Part shown: piece after piece, positions 1 to 12,498 of the stretch | How the letters are laid out: the number at the start of each line of letters is the position of its first letter | How positions within the stretch are numbered: position 1 is the stretch's first letter | Position numbers and translations under genes: made by a program | Source: Nymphaea colorata | Lineage: Eukaryota; Streptophyta; Magnoliopsida; Nymphaeales; Nymphaeaceae | Assembly (NCBI RefSeq): GCF_008831285.2 | Contig: NC_045147.1 | Location: 13,122,854 to 13,186,853 of the forward strand | Length of the DNA: 64,000 bases | Reading direction: 5' to 3' | The notes under the pieces: generated by a model | What the model saw: the letters and a program-made list of their open reading frames with translations, nothing else | What the model was told of the DNA's origin: nothing | The model's database searches: none

Positions 1-840
1 GGTCAGTGAGTTGTCTCGTTGACTTGGTCGAGTTTTGGAATAACCCTAATCGGATGAGTCAAGGCCGAGTGAGGGGCGAGCAAGGCCAACCTTGACTCGT
101 GGCCAGGTTTTCTAGCAATTAGATTGAAACTTTCTGACCGAAACTCAATTAAATCTAAAAGATACTGGACGGCTAGATCAAAACAAATATGGATCCACAG
201 ACAAGAATCCAACATCCTTACCAGATATTTCACTGATATAGTTGACCAAGCTAACTAGATTTGAATTCAAATCTGATCCATTATTTCGTATTCAATCTAA
301 ATTGATAATTGAATCTAGAAATTTTTTTATCTAGATCCAAATATGAGATCTGACCCAAATGAATCTCGGTTGTAAGTCTGCTATATTCGGATCCTATATG
401 ACTCAGACATGATCCCTGTTACTTTATTGGATCAATTTAGTTCGAAGTCTAATCCACACTCGAATACAAAACTCATATTCAAATTCAGATTCAATATTAA
501 TGCCTCATGTTAAGTTCCAAGTATAGATCTAAATCTAAGTTATGGATCAAGGACCCAACCTTTTAATTTAGATCCCAAATATAAATCAAGGGTATGGGCG
601 ATCCACATTGCATAAAATCCAAATTAGACTAAAGACGGGTGTGAGACAAACATTTTGGATACGAACCCCAATATAATCCATAACACTTTACTGGATCTAA
701 AATAGGTACTCAGGTTGTGATTTGAATCTAAATTACATATTGGATCAATCCTTGATATGGATCCGTGGATCTGGACCTAGGAAAACGAAAGCCATCAGGG
801 TTCAGAGGAAACCCTCGTCGAGCGTAGTACCCTCACTGCC
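1..840. repeat. Degenerate GATC-rich AT repeat tract
   Basis: There is no supported gene here. The stretch is AT-rich and built from loosely recurring words such as GGATCC, GATCTAAA, GAATCC and TTGAATTCAAAT, on both strands and without a fixed period. The same vocabulary returns near 5200-5320, 11340-11430, 13680-13920, 15650-15870 and 38990-39430. I read it as decayed dispersed or tandem repeat DNA. No open reading frame resembles a known protein. Confidence 0.5.
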
Positions 841-3005
841 ATTACCGCTGCCCTTCAAGGTCACCTGAGATTCTGAGAAGCGGCCAGTCGCTGCGGGCCA
901 AGTGATAGTCGGAACGCTGATGCAGCCTTGTGGCCGTCCTCGCCAGGTAAGTGCTCTGATTCCCCTTCCCTCCAACACCGTGGATTAGATGAGGTCGGAA
1001 AGAAGAGGGGGAGGTGCAGGAAGCGGCACGGCAGCTTCCTGCTCCCTCTCTCTTCTCCGGCACGAGGATAAGAGGGCGATCTGCCCTCCCTCTGCCTTCC
1101 CTTTCCACTATGCGCAGAGGAACAAGGGTCTTTGTGGGGCGCCCGACGTCACCCTGTCGTTTCCCTTTCGCAGTCCACGGAAAGCCCGACAGGCTTCCCT
1201 CCCGATGGGTTACCGACGAGCACCTGATGCCGGCGTGCCAAAATGGGTGGCATGAAAATACGAGCTGAAACTGCTGACCAACAATAGCGAGGATTGGCAA
1301 GAACAAGTAAGTGGCTTGGAAAGAGTAACCAGGTAGCAATGCCACCCTCGCACAGGATTAATAAATGACAGTGGTCCTTCCCAGAGCTCAAATTCCTTGG
1401 TTCCCACCACTGAAAGGGGAACAGGAAAAATTTACCAGTCCGCCGTTTCTCCCGTTGCAGCTTTCAGCACAGTGGTAAGGGAGTGTGTCGTAACCCATTG
1501 TTGGAGCTTCAGTGCAATATTACTGGAAGACATAAAAATGATAAATCTCGGTGCGCGAGCCAAATTCTTCTGCGCCATAGCCGCCCAGTGATGAGCACAG
1601 GCCTCTCGACCATACAGAGCTGGACCGACTCCTCTCTACCTTCTCAAGCGATGTGCCGCTTGATTCTCAAACGTGTGCATTCTCTCGTCAGAAAAAATCT
1701 GCAGCGCCCGTTTGATGCATTAGTGTAGTTCCAGGAAAAAAATTTAAATTTTTAAAAAATTGTCCTCCCCATCAAACAAGGGACTGAAAGAATGTCCCTT
1801 GAGTTGAGTTCCGGAATTATTATTCCGGAAAAATCTTTCCACCCTCTGGGGTGGAAAAAGAATTTCAGGAGAAGGATTCCTTCTTCTCCTCCGTCTTGTT
1901 TCGAGAGGTCGGAGCAGACAGACGGACGCGTAGTGGTCGAACAGAAACATCCCCCCAGACGCGGAGCCTTCCCCTTTCCCCCTCCCTTCCGGCTTCTGAC
2001 CGCGAATTAGTGAGGTATCTCTCTCTCTCTCCTGCTCGGCCTTTTTGGCTAATATCAAGTGAAGCATCTCTCCATCTCTCTATTTTTCCCTCTGCGCGAA
2101 GACGAAAAGTGGAAGTCGTTGATCCATCGTCTTTTCGCCTTTCTGCCCTTTCTCTTTTCCCCTGTTTGTACTCTGCCCTAGAGAAAATGTTGTTTATCTG
2201 TTGGTTTGCCTTGATTTCAAGCTGGACTTGCATCGATTGCTTGTCATTGCCTTTGTACCTTTTTTCGTTTGTTGTTCTCATTTGTCGCAGAAAGAAGCGT
2301 TTTCTCTAGGTTCGGTAGAGTAGCTACTGGAACTGAAAAGGGATGAAGGGCAGGTTAAGAGAAGTGGCTTGTGGGAATTCTTTAGGTGGTGCTGCCAACT
2401 TAGGGCGTTCGTACGGTGAAAGTCAGAGCTTTGATGTTGCAAAGTTTCCATTAGGATTTCTGGGGTTCTTTTCTTACTGCTTCCTTGCATTATAGCTGAT
2501 TTTGCTTTTGGAGGCGGATTTTGAAATGGCTGATGAGGTTAATGCCGCCTCCTCTTGCTGGTGTTTTCATGGGCACTATCTTTTGTGCTAATTTTTTGCT
2601 TAATTAAGTGGTTTTTCTGCATAAACAGATTTTTTTGAGGGTTTGATTTTTTGGGACTGGGTTTCGATTTTTGGGGGTTTGATTTTTGGGGCGAGCTCTT
2701 CTAACGTCATCTTCAGTTTGAACTTATATAGAGGTTTACGTGTGCATTCTCTCATCAGAAAAATGTGCACTTATATAGAGAATTAAAATGAATATCGTGG
2801 TGATGAGTATGTATTTCATAATGAACTGCTTAGAGATATAATTTCTCTATCACATCGTAAAGCCATTAAATTCGGATTAGGACAATAATTCCAACATGAA
2901 ATGCTTTTGCTTTTATCCGTTTGGCCTTAGGAATACATATTGAATTGTTTGTTGTGTCCTATACAGGGCAGCCTTTAACTGCATACGATCACGCACAGGC
3001 AGAAT
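841..3005 (+). promoter_or_regulatory. Probable promoter and leader region of the uL23m gene
   Basis: Base composition shifts from AT-rich repeats to GC/CT-rich sequence, with pyrimidine tracts around 2010-2170, as is usual near plant transcription starts. Short ORFs exist on both strands but none resembles a protein family. A good 3' splice site (CCTATACAG, ending at 2966) lies 39 bases before the uL23m start codon. A 5' UTR intron is therefore likely; a possible donor is GGGCAG|GTTAAG near 2353. The transcription start cannot be fixed from sequence alone. Confidence 0.4.
1706..1782. mobile_element. Tiny MITE-like inverted-repeat element
   Basis: The left end reads GCCCGTTTGATGC and the right end CATCAAACAAGGG, which are inverted copies, around an AT-rich core of about 50 bases. 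Directly downstream are two palindromes: TTCCGGAAT..ATTCCGGAA near 1809-1831, and a TTTCCACCC/GGGGTGGAAA stem near 1838-1859. A similar CCACC/GGTGG stem occurs inside the insertion at 24811-25204, so the larger structure may be a relative of that element. No clear target-site duplication was found. Confidence 0.4.
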
Positions 3006-5999
3006 ATGGCCGGCAGATGGGGGAGAAGAGTTATCCACTTTCCCAATCTGCCAATAAAGCTTCTTATGCCTTCCAAACTGGAAAACATTAGGGAGTTCGC
3101 TCTCAAGACGATCCCATCTGCTTCAAAGGTAATCTCTCTCTTTCTCTCTCTTTCTTAGAAACACACACATGTGCACGCATACGTGCACACACACACACAC
3201 ACACTCTTCCACACACACACACACACACTCACATCCACATACACACACATACAACCCAAAACAAGGCAGACCTAACAACTCGAAAAAATTAGTATGAAGT
3301 TCTTCTTGATATATGTGTGTGTGTTTGTTTGTGCGCCTTGATAGAAGACTGCTTGTTGTTTTTGTGACTTTTGGGATTGCATTGCCTTTTTCTTCTTAGT
3401 TGTTGGTTTGGTTATTGTTTGTTTCTTCCATTATCTCGAATGGATTTTTTATTGCTTCACATTTGGGGATTGTAGATTTTTTTCGTTTTTTGACTTTTCC
3501 TTTCTCTCCCATTATCTTTGTAGCTTTCTTCCATTGGTAACCTCAGTTGGTATTCTGAGGTGGATGCATGAGTGGCCTAGCTGTGGGTTTAATTTGATTG
3601 TACGGTGCATGCGTTTTTCATTGCTCAAATTGTGACCTGTTGCATGAGAAAATCTCTGCTCGGATGTTGATGCCACCATACCAGATATATCTATTACAGC
3701 ATTACCATATCTATCTGATTGATATTGCTCAATCTGGCTCAGTGTTGGTTTCAGATGAAAAAGGAGTACAAAAGGTTTCCAGATTTTTTCATGGGATAGG
3801 GTTCAAATGTCTGACAAAACTAGATACTCAGTGGAGTTGGTGAGAAATCCTATGCCCAATCTGAATTCAACTGCTCATCAGGTGCTAATTTTCCTATCAG
3901 TGTAAAGAAACCTCAGCCAGCCTAAATAGGATCCATGAGCGGATTGACCAAATTCAAGGAATCAAGCATACAAAAGCTAAATCACTCAGGTATAGGAAAA
4001 CAAAGTTTAAATGGGAGATGACCCCTCTTTATACGGAAGATAAAGAGTTTGTTGGGCTTGCTATTGGACTAGCTTTGAAGACACTAAATAGTCATTGGGG
4101 CTAGCCTGAAAGTTAGAAAATAGTCCAACCTGGTCAAGGCTTATTCTTGGCCAAAATAACAACATAAGAAAATAAAGAAATAAATTACTGAAGAAAGTAC
4201 ATAAAAAACCTATATACACTCACACACCCACACGTGCATGCATGCACACACTGACATACATATATGTATGTAATTAGTGCCCATATAAAATATATGACCT
4301 TATTATATATTTTCTAGCACTTTTCATCAAACTTAAATGCTGCAATTGAGAGTTTGCTAAAATGAAAATCAAACCTTGGAGAGCAGGGGACCTTGGTAAA
4401 AGCAACATAAGCAGGTAAACGAATTTTAGATACTCTTCCTGCATGTAATAACATTATCTTTCTATATACCTGGTAAAGTTATAGGAAATATTGTTATGAG
4501 TTAGTTGGCACTATATTTACTTTTTATCACAAAATTATTTAGGTCTTTCTTGAATTCCTATCAGCTGTAATAACTGTCTGAGCTAACTGATTTTGATTTG
4601 GTAGTTGTCATATTTTGCTTCTTCAGATGAAATTGAAACTTTCTGCTTTTTCCATCTTCAAGATGTAAGACGTTTATGCAAGAACACATGAAAACAAGCA
4701 CTGGAGTGTCAGTTATTTGATTACTTCCCACAGTCCCTCATCCCAACCTTCCCATGTGTTCCTTGTTTCTTTGTTTTGTGTGTGTGAGGAGTTGGATTAT
4801 CAGTTGTATTATGGAAGGCTATCCTAGTATCAAGCTTCATTTTGGTCCCAATCATTCTTAATTTTCACAAACATTATCAACCATTACTGCTGATCAAGCA
4901 ACAACATCAGGACAACTTGGTTTATTATAAAATATATACTTTACTACGGTTTGCAACTTCATTTCCTCGAAATAAGTAAGCTTAAATCGTACATTCCACA
5001 AGTCTTTTTCCAGAATGCTTTTAACGTTCTTGATTTATGCCTTCTCACTTAATGTTATTAAATTTCAGAACGTAAAGCAAGAATATCATAATTCTTGCAC
5101 TGGAATTCTTAACAAACAAGGGCATTCTCAGTAAAAGAAGATGTAAGACCAGATTCCATTGTTATACTAGTGAACTGATGCAGTATATGCTAAAATAGGT
5201 CCAGAACTTATATCCGGATCCGTTTAGGCTTATTTGGATTTTCATGTATTTTTTTGGGTTTGGACCTTTTAGTTTTGTAGACCCAAGATCCAATTCGGAT
5301 CTCAGGCTTAGGTCCCTTAAAAGGGCCTCTTTTCTTGTGATTAGGGGTGATTGGCATTGAAAAAAAACCTAGTTACCTTTTGTTATTGAATTCCCCTTTT
5401 GTTTTCATTGTATTTTTCCTTTTTCTTCTTGCTTTTGGTGCTTTTTCTGCAGGAATTAGAGTGAGGAACTCTAATCACTGTATCATGAACCTTCAAACTA
5501 TACTTTTGGAGTTTGCTTAAGGCCATATAAAGCTTTCTACAAGCAGACAACTTTACGTTTAATAGCATTCATACCTGGTAGAATATCCATACGAGCTTCC
5601 TCATTGAGACCTCATCCAAAAGTACATTTTTTCACATCCATTTGCAAGATACCCTGTTTTATTTTAAGGCTGTCGCAATAAGGCTTCTAACACTTGTTAC
5701 CCTTATAGTAGGTCAGATGCATTTTAGCACTAGTTTCATAACCTTTGACAATTAATTTGGCTCTATATCTGTCTATTAGTTCTAGACTTCTGGCTAATAG
5801 AGCAATGCATCCTTTCTGCTAGTGTTGAGTGTAATGGATATCTTGCTTACTTTATTGATGCTTTCAGCAGAATAAAAAGCTAGAAAATTTTCAACCTATG
5901 AAAGTAACCAAAAACAAGGGAATGATGGGGTGCAAAATAGTTATCTTCAATCCTTTCTAATAGATGAGATTGGCAAACATGAGATTGATGTGTGTGTGT

Positions 6000-6035
<36 letters not shown>

Positions 6036-7758
6036 TGTGACATCAGGTTCAAAGGAAGCCTTTACTTGAATGTCAAGACAAAGAAGGTTTCTGTTTTGGT
6101 GATTGATGAAAATCCCCTTTGTCAAATCACAAAATCTGAGTTATCAGATGAACAAATTCCATGATCTATATGAGACTGATAGGATCAGTTATTCTGCTTG
6201 ACTGGTTCTTGTAAGATGTGTCAACTGTAAACTTTATCCTCTGGATTCAAAATTGAATTGAATATCAAATTGTATTTGAACCATTGGCATCCCTACTCGT
6301 TTAGATCTGGATAGCCAAAGGACTTGGTTTCTTTTGCCAACCATGACTCCTCTTCAGTCGGTCACCACGTCCATGGAATCCTACATGTAATGGTCTTTAT
6401 GGCATGGAGGTTTACCTTGCCAATGTTCAGATATACTTTACCTAAACTTTCTTAGTTAACTTGACCTAGATACTTCTGTCATTTTGGCAAAATGCCAAAG
6501 AATGGACACTTCACATTGTGTGTAAGAGTCCATTTCACCCTGCCCCAGTCGACCCAAATTACATTGGGGATGGAGATAAGGTCTTTTGGCCCATTTATGG
6601 AGCATATGGATCCATTTTCCCTTTCCACTTGTTCCACAAATAGAAACCAAACGGCCAATAATAGAATGTTTGGTATCCTGTTCCTGGAAATGCCAGGAAT
6701 AGGACATTTTGTTTATAGCACTCCGCAGAGAGCGTATTAAATGACTTCTTAAGGAATTCGCCTTGAAGACCGTTACCCTCTTCCATGGTGCTTTCTTTCT
6801 AATGAATGTTCTTCCTTCTCTTTGGGTTCTTAATCTGGTTTCAATCTCTTAATTTTCTATTATTGATCTCACTAGGAGTTAAATTCCTTGGACGATGACC
6901 TGATGCATAAATTTTGCTCGACGTTTTTGCTTCTCTCAGATTACATGTAGTTGGCATTATGTGCTTCCGTTTAGTTTCAAAAAAGGAAAAAATAGAAGGA
7001 AAAGGTCTGTCATATTCATGAGTTCTGATCAATTAATCATTAGATGCACCTATCCTCAACAATAGTGGCTAGTATCACTTTTGTCATGCCTATTTAGACT
7101 GGGATGCTTTTGAAAGGTAGATGATCTTTACGAACTAAAATTGCCTATTGACTGACTCTACCAGAAGGAAATGGTTGTTCTTTATTTACCATTTGGTTAC
7201 ATTAGCTAGTTCTCATGTGGATTTCTACAACTTATGTATTTCTATAACACAAATTTGCCCCCTTTATTTGCTCGAATTATTTTTCACTTAGCACTAATAT
7301 AAATTGGTTCTCATCTACATGACAAAATAATTAGCTTTTTTCTTTTATCATTTTTGTTTTCTGATTTGGATGTGTAGATTGAAATAAAGAGGGTGCTTGA
7401 GGGTCTATACGGATTTGAAGTAGACAATGTGCGCACACTCAACATGGAAGGAAAGAAGAAGAAAAGGGGTGGTGTTGTCTTTGCAAAACCTGATTACAAA
7501 AAGGCGTATGTGACCCTGAAACAGCCACTATCTCTTCCTTCAAACTTATTTCCAATTGGGTTGATTGAAGAGGAGAAAGCTATGAGTAATAAGCAGTCAA
7601 AATCAAGCATAGTTAATGAGCAAATGAAGAAGACCCATTGGCTTGACACTGATAGAGAAGATGGCTCTAAGCCTCCAAAGGAGGATGGTGCGGATGTTAT
7701 TCCAGAACGTGAGAAAAAATTCCCTTGGAGCTATGTTAAATCGTGGAAACAAATGTAG
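3006..7758 (+). CDS. Mitochondrial large-subunit ribosomal protein uL23m (L23/L15e family)
   Basis: Two coding exons, 3006-3128 and 7378-7758, join in phase 0 to give 167 residues. The donor is AAG|GTAATC and the acceptor TGTGTAG|ATT. Exon 1 encodes a basic N-terminus (MAGRWGRRVIHF..) and exon 2 continues IEIKRVLEGLYGFEV, then the basic GKKKKRGG segment and AKPDYKKAYVTL. This is the L23 beta-alpha core as found in plant mitochondrial L23-like proteins such as Arabidopsis At4g39880, recalled from memory. The protein should bind 23S-type rRNA near the exit tunnel of the mitoribosome. The ATG at 3006 lies 39 bases after a likely leader acceptor. The 4249 bp intron is unusually long for so small a gene and holds CT and AC microsatellites. 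From 3968 onward the intron, exon 2 and 2.3 kb of downstream DNA are duplicated at 20219-25890. Confidence 0.88.
3137..3253. repeat. CT and AC microsatellites in uL23m intron 1
   Basis: A run of TCTC repeats starts a few bases after the exon 1 donor and passes into about 80 bases of CA/AC repeats, including near-pure (CA)n blocks around 3187-3203 and 3212-3228. It lies upstream of the duplicated segment, so it exists only once in the window. Confidence 0.85.
5998..6034. repeat. GA microsatellite in duplication copy A
   Basis: A TG run followed by an (AG)n tract of about 35 bases, interrupted once by AAAG. The matching site in copy B (about 22143-22160) has only about 18 bases of GA, so the tract changed length after the duplication. 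Confidence 0.85.
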
Positions 7759-10700
7759 ATGTTCATATTCAGGTTTCTGTGACATGCTCTTGCTTGTTCT
7801 TTCTGTATGCTTACTGGGTACTCCTTGGGCATTTAATGCATATGAATCCTATAGAGATTCACTCTTTTTTCCAAGAGCTTGGGTTGATTTGTGAAACCTA
7901 AACCACAGCTTCACCAACTCTGAAAGCGTTAGACTCATGCCAAGTTCCCTTGTTTAATGTATCATTGAGTAGAATACGGGCCTTCATGTTATGCTAATTT
8001 TGTTGAGGGCATCTCAGGATTGATCTTTGTTTAATTTAGTTTGGCATACAATTGTTTATAGCTTGTAATGGCACATTCACGTTGGTAAAACCACGTGCAG
8101 GACTGCAGGTCCTTGGTGGATGCGGAACTACTTTGCATTTTTATGCATGTCTACTTTATATTTGTGCCTACAGTTTCGAACATGACATATGGCTGTATAT
8201 TTCTTGCCCTTGATTTGAATAATTAACTTTTATGCATTTCATGCTCCACATTCTCATCATTATAAATTTGAACCTAGTTAATGGGGCAAGACATATCTGC
8301 TACGGTGAAATATGAAAAATTCATGGGTGTGTACTGTACCTAGCAAATGTATCATCGTTCCCGTCTCTTGTTCTATCTCTCATGCTTTATTTCACACCTC
8401 TGTCAAGAATTAGTCATATACTGATGTAAGTTCATATTCAGCACGATCTTTTTTGTTTATACGTTGCTTCTTCTCGAATTGACAACTATTTGTTTTTTTT
8501 TTTTTTTAACTTGGTTATAGAAACTTTTCTCCGAAAGCCTTGTGAAAGAAACGTGTTTTGTTCTTCAGCATTTTCAGCATGAGATGGCCTTCGTAAAGCA
8601 GGCTTACAATTTCCTCTTTTTGAGGGGTTATTATTTAGCTATTGTTTATCGTTTCTTGTATAACAGCACTTGTTTCAGTAGACTGGAGCAGATTCATGTT
8701 TCATGAGAAGCTTAGAATTCAAGTTCATTATACCTAAATAATCTAGGGCTTTCAATGGTTTGTGAAATCATTAGGGTTTGCCGGTATCTAGGCTGGTGCT
8801 ACCTGTCCCAGAGTGGTGAAAAACTGAACCTCATACAAGACCTATATAATTTGAATTGAAAACTATGTCACACGGTTATGTGTGATATGGCCTAAGTATC
8901 CATGTCGGTATGCTGGTACGACGACACGGTACAGCTGGGTACAGTTGTATTTTAAAACTTAAATTTTTCTCCCCCGTTTCTTTTTATTTGCTAGGTACAT
9001 ATGTGGATTATATAGGTCACACGGTTATGTGTGATATGATATGTCACACGGTAGTTAATTTTTCTTTAACTTTGATTTTTCCATTCTTTTTATTTCTCTT
9101 CACCTAGATTCTATATTTTTCTCCCCCTTTTGTGGATTATTACATGTGTGAATTTATATATGTACTCATAATTTTCAAAACTGGTGCGTTCTTACTTGCA
9201 CTAGTACCTACACCCATGTGACAGTTTGAAGGGCAATCCGAATATATGGAACACTATAAATATAGTATACAATGTCAAGTAGGTTGAGATGAATATAGGT
9301 CGCTCTTATAGTGTTGAGTAAACCGAATAGTGAAAAATTTTAGATCTTTTTGGGGTGGAATTTTTAATCCAAAATTTTACAATATTTTCATTTTTTTTAA
9401 GGTACATATCATAATGGTTTTAAATTCTTTTTTTTTTTAAATGGAGCACACTATTTTGAATTCTGAAATCAAAATTTTAGACTATCAAAAGGAAGCTAGA
9501 ACTAGAATGTTCGTTCTAACTTCCAGTTTAAACTGGAATATTGTTTCTAAAATTTTACTTTTAGAATCAAAATTCAAGGTCATCAAACGCCGAGAGAGCA
9601 TTTGATTGTTTATGCATTTGATGTTGCATATGCATTTGATGTTGCATGCTTTGGTTGATGCGATCAAAGATCTATACTAAAACCATAATTCGTCATACTA
9701 AGGACACGTTGATTAACACTTGAATCTTCATTTTACTTTTTTACATCATTATAAATTTTGATCTAAGGTCAGAAGGGGGAGGGTCGGATATCAAATCTAT
9801 GGCTTCCAAATCTGGAAAATCTAAGATTCAGACAAAGTGAAATATGTAAACACCCTCTTTGAGAATATGTACTGGCAGATTCTACATGTGGACACAAACA
9901 GCGAGTGTTCAAATTTCTCATTAACAAATGGGCCCATAATTACTCTTAGGAGCTTCCACAATTTCAAGCCACCGAATTTGAAGTCCTGATAAGATCTTAT
10001 AGATGCATACAAAGGATCCGAGGGCCAATTTTTCATGATATATTGCAACTTTTAGATCACGTCAGCAAAAGTAAAATTTTTAAAACATTAATTTTGAAGG
10101 ACTTAGAAAATCGGTCAGACAAGTGAATTCATCCAATTAAGTTAACCCATAAGCGATAATTGCAACTTGCTTTCTCTAGATAAGCCACATTCAGGAAAGA
10201 TCGTGAAAATGTCAAAAGAACTGGAAAATCCTGATAAATGTCATGACTTTGAGCCATTGGCTACGGAACTGTGCCCGCATTTAAGCCAATTTTCCAAACC
10301 GGTCGGGTAAACGAATCTAAGCATATGGGATGAGCAGTGATCCCGAGAACGTCATGCACAGTTTTGATCGAATTACTCAATGACATGTCAACTTTCAGGT
10401 TGTTTTCGAGCTTTTCATAATATGAATATGCCGTTCATGATCGAGAACCCAAAAGTTCATACACGTCAATCTGTTTTTCTTCACCACAAAAGTAGCTTTT
10501 TGTAACTCGCAAGATTTCTCAAATTTTCGGTTGTTCAAACTTTGCTGCTTCGTAGTTAAACAATTTGTTTTAAAATTAAGCATCCATATGATCTTTCAGC
10601 TCATGTTAACCACGTTTTTTTATGGATAAAAAGTTAAAGTAAGATTCAAAATTTACATTTTTGTGAAGTATTTTATCCAATTTCTATTCAATATAAATTG

Positions 10701-12498
10701 CTTGTCATTTCGAAAGCAGCCGCAGGCCTTTGCTTGTCAGGCCTGAACCACTGTAATCATCTTCTCCTGAGCTCATCATGGGCCAAGACAAGCTGGAACT
10801 GATTACAAACTGGTTCCATCCGCATGAGTTTGTGGGTCATTGCAAAAGCTTCTACCACCACTAAGTCTATATGGGTAGTGTGGAAGCAACTAGGATTCTG
10901 TCTGTTCATAAATCTGCTTAAAGATTAGAGCAGATTCATTCGACAGAAATCGATTAAAGCATATTCATAAAACACAAAAACTAATATTTTATAAACCTGA
11001 CCCAAGTTTTGAAATAGATTTATAAAATATTCATATAGTGTCTCTGCTGCCAAACAACCATTTTGGTCCGTACTTAAACTTACTTTAGAATCTAGAAAGA
11101 TGAATGAACCGCAAACTTATATTGCTGGGCCACCTTACCTAATGGGTGCACCAACCAAATCGGCCTTGGCTGCACTCATCATCAATCCAATGGGCCAGGT
11201 CAGTACTGGGCAAAGCAGACCGAGTCAATGGCTTCAATGTGCAAATCTACTCATCATAGTTATGAATATTAGAAACACTGATATAACCGCCAAAAAAGGG
11301 AGAAAAAAAAAACTTAGGCTGTGCTTCAGAGATGTCGATTAATCGAATTTGAATCTGATCTTGGCCTTTGTTATATCCGATTGATTGGATGTTCACTTGT
11401 TCGGATTTGAATTTGGGTTCCAATATAAATGAAGAAAAGACTGCAAGTTATTTAGTGATCTTCAAGCTGAAGATAAGGTTAGAAACTGTAATGGTCTGCC
11501 TAATCTCAGCTTTAAGATAAATTATCTGGAAATGTCATGTCACTTCTAGCTAAGTGCCTGTCAAAATGGATACACTCCATGACCAATCCAATTCAAGAAA
11601 GACAACAGAGAGGAAAGAGAAACCCACATGGAGGAATAGAAAATTATGGTTCTCTTTGGAAGCCAGACTCGAGAGGGAGTAGATATTTGGGGAATTTTGG
11701 TTTTGCTTATGTTATCATCCTCATGAGGGTGTTTGATAAATCCCCTCCTACCACCGTTTATTTCACCATCTCCCAAACAGGGCAAAGATGATGAGATTTT
11801 TGGGACGAAGCGGTTCCTGTTTCTCTTCGGCCGGGATGGCTCGCCGGGAAATTCGAACCACCGGCTTGAAATTCAGTTAAACCAGTCCTTTCAGAACAGA
11901 GTCTACTTACTAGAAACCTCTAGAGATCACACCATATGGGTCTGCTTCCTGAGAATTGAGAAGCAAATTCAGTGCGATCTATGAAGAACCGTGTTCGGAA
12001 CATGTTGGACAAAGCTCAGGCTGCAGAATTGGAAGGATAAAACTCGATGCAGAAACTTTGTCTCAATGCCCCTCACAATTTGCTCCCGTAGTTGAAAAAT
12101 GTCTCGGAAAATCAGATATTCTTTAGCGACATTCATGACTTGTTCTGGCACAGGTTGTCAAGAAAAATTTCATCCTTGGATTATCTGTTATCGTGTAGAG
12201 AAACGCGAACGTGTAGCCCCCAGAAGGGCGACGACATAGTAAATATCAAGACAAAACATGGTGCTTTCAATGGAGGAAAAATGGGCAGTGTGATGCTCTC
12301 ATATCGTATACAGGGAAATGAAATGACAAAGAAGAGCCTGCTACATCTTAGAATCGATCTGGCATATCAATCTTGAGCGAGACAATTACATGTAGGAGAA
12401 AACAACAAACAGTTGAACAAGGGGAAGAGAGGAAGACCAAGAAGAAGAAAGAAGAAGAAGAGAAGCATACGAAAGGAGATCAACCAGATGATTCTGTG
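7759..12498. other. Spacer downstream of uL23m with MITE remnants
   Basis: No gene is supported over this 4.7 kb. The first 2.3 kb belongs to the segmental duplication and contains the presumed 3' UTR of uL23m. The motif TCACACGGTTATGTGTGATATG occurs twice (near 8870 and 9018). A MITE-like element lies at 9352-9591, and a sequence near 10870-11060 contains the word GCAGATTCAT that recurs in MITEs near 59645 and 60723. Both strands stay open for about 75-85 codons near 11537-11791, but the translations match nothing I know. Confidence 0.6.
9352..9591. mobile_element. MITE relic, GGGGTG...CATCAAACGCC family
   Basis: Starts GGGGTGGAATTTT and ends AAGGTCATCAAACGCC. Its core shares long stretches with the better preserved element at 14850-15183, including AGAATCAAAATTCAAGG-CATCAAAC at the right end and the ACATAT..CAT-A(T)GGTTTTAA block on the left. 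The left terminus is degenerate. The same relic is present in duplication copy B (about 25205-25443), so it inserted before the duplication. Confidence 0.55.

Larger units (their letters stand above)
3968..10057. repeat. Segmental duplication copy A (parental)
   Basis: About 6.1 kb is collinear, at high identity, with 20219-25890. It begins at ATACAAAAGCTAAATCACTC and ends at ATTGCAACTTTTAGAT. It covers most of the uL23m intron, all of exon 2 and about 2.3 kb of 3' flank. Copy A is the likely parent because exon 1 and an intact reading frame exist only here. Copy A carries blocks missing from copy B: about 250 bases near 6316-6570, about 130 bases near 8131-8250, and about 150 bases near 8724-8880. 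It lacks the 394 base insertion found in copy B. Confidence 0.93.

Noticed and set aside
842-1391. Overlapping ORFs of 60-167 codons on both strands
   Set aside because: They overlap each other in several frames, lack recognisable motifs and sit in GC-rich DNA where long chance frames are expected.
3137-3253. CRISPR-like or regulatory array
   Set aside because: The periodic pattern is plain CT/AC microsatellite in a plant intron, with no spacer structure.
7603-7894. Secondary ORFs overlapping uL23m exon 2
   Set aside because: Shadow frames of the real exon; the equivalents in copy B simply mirror them.
11537-11791. Possible organellar-DNA insertion or gene (both strands open for about 75-85 codons)
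   Set aside because: I could not match either translation to a plastid or mitochondrial gene, and the flanks give no boundary; a BLASTn search against organelle genomes would decide.
11820-11890. tRNA-like GGTTCGAAT word on the minus strand
   Set aside because: No complete cloverleaf: the acceptor and anticodon arms cannot be built from the surrounding bases.
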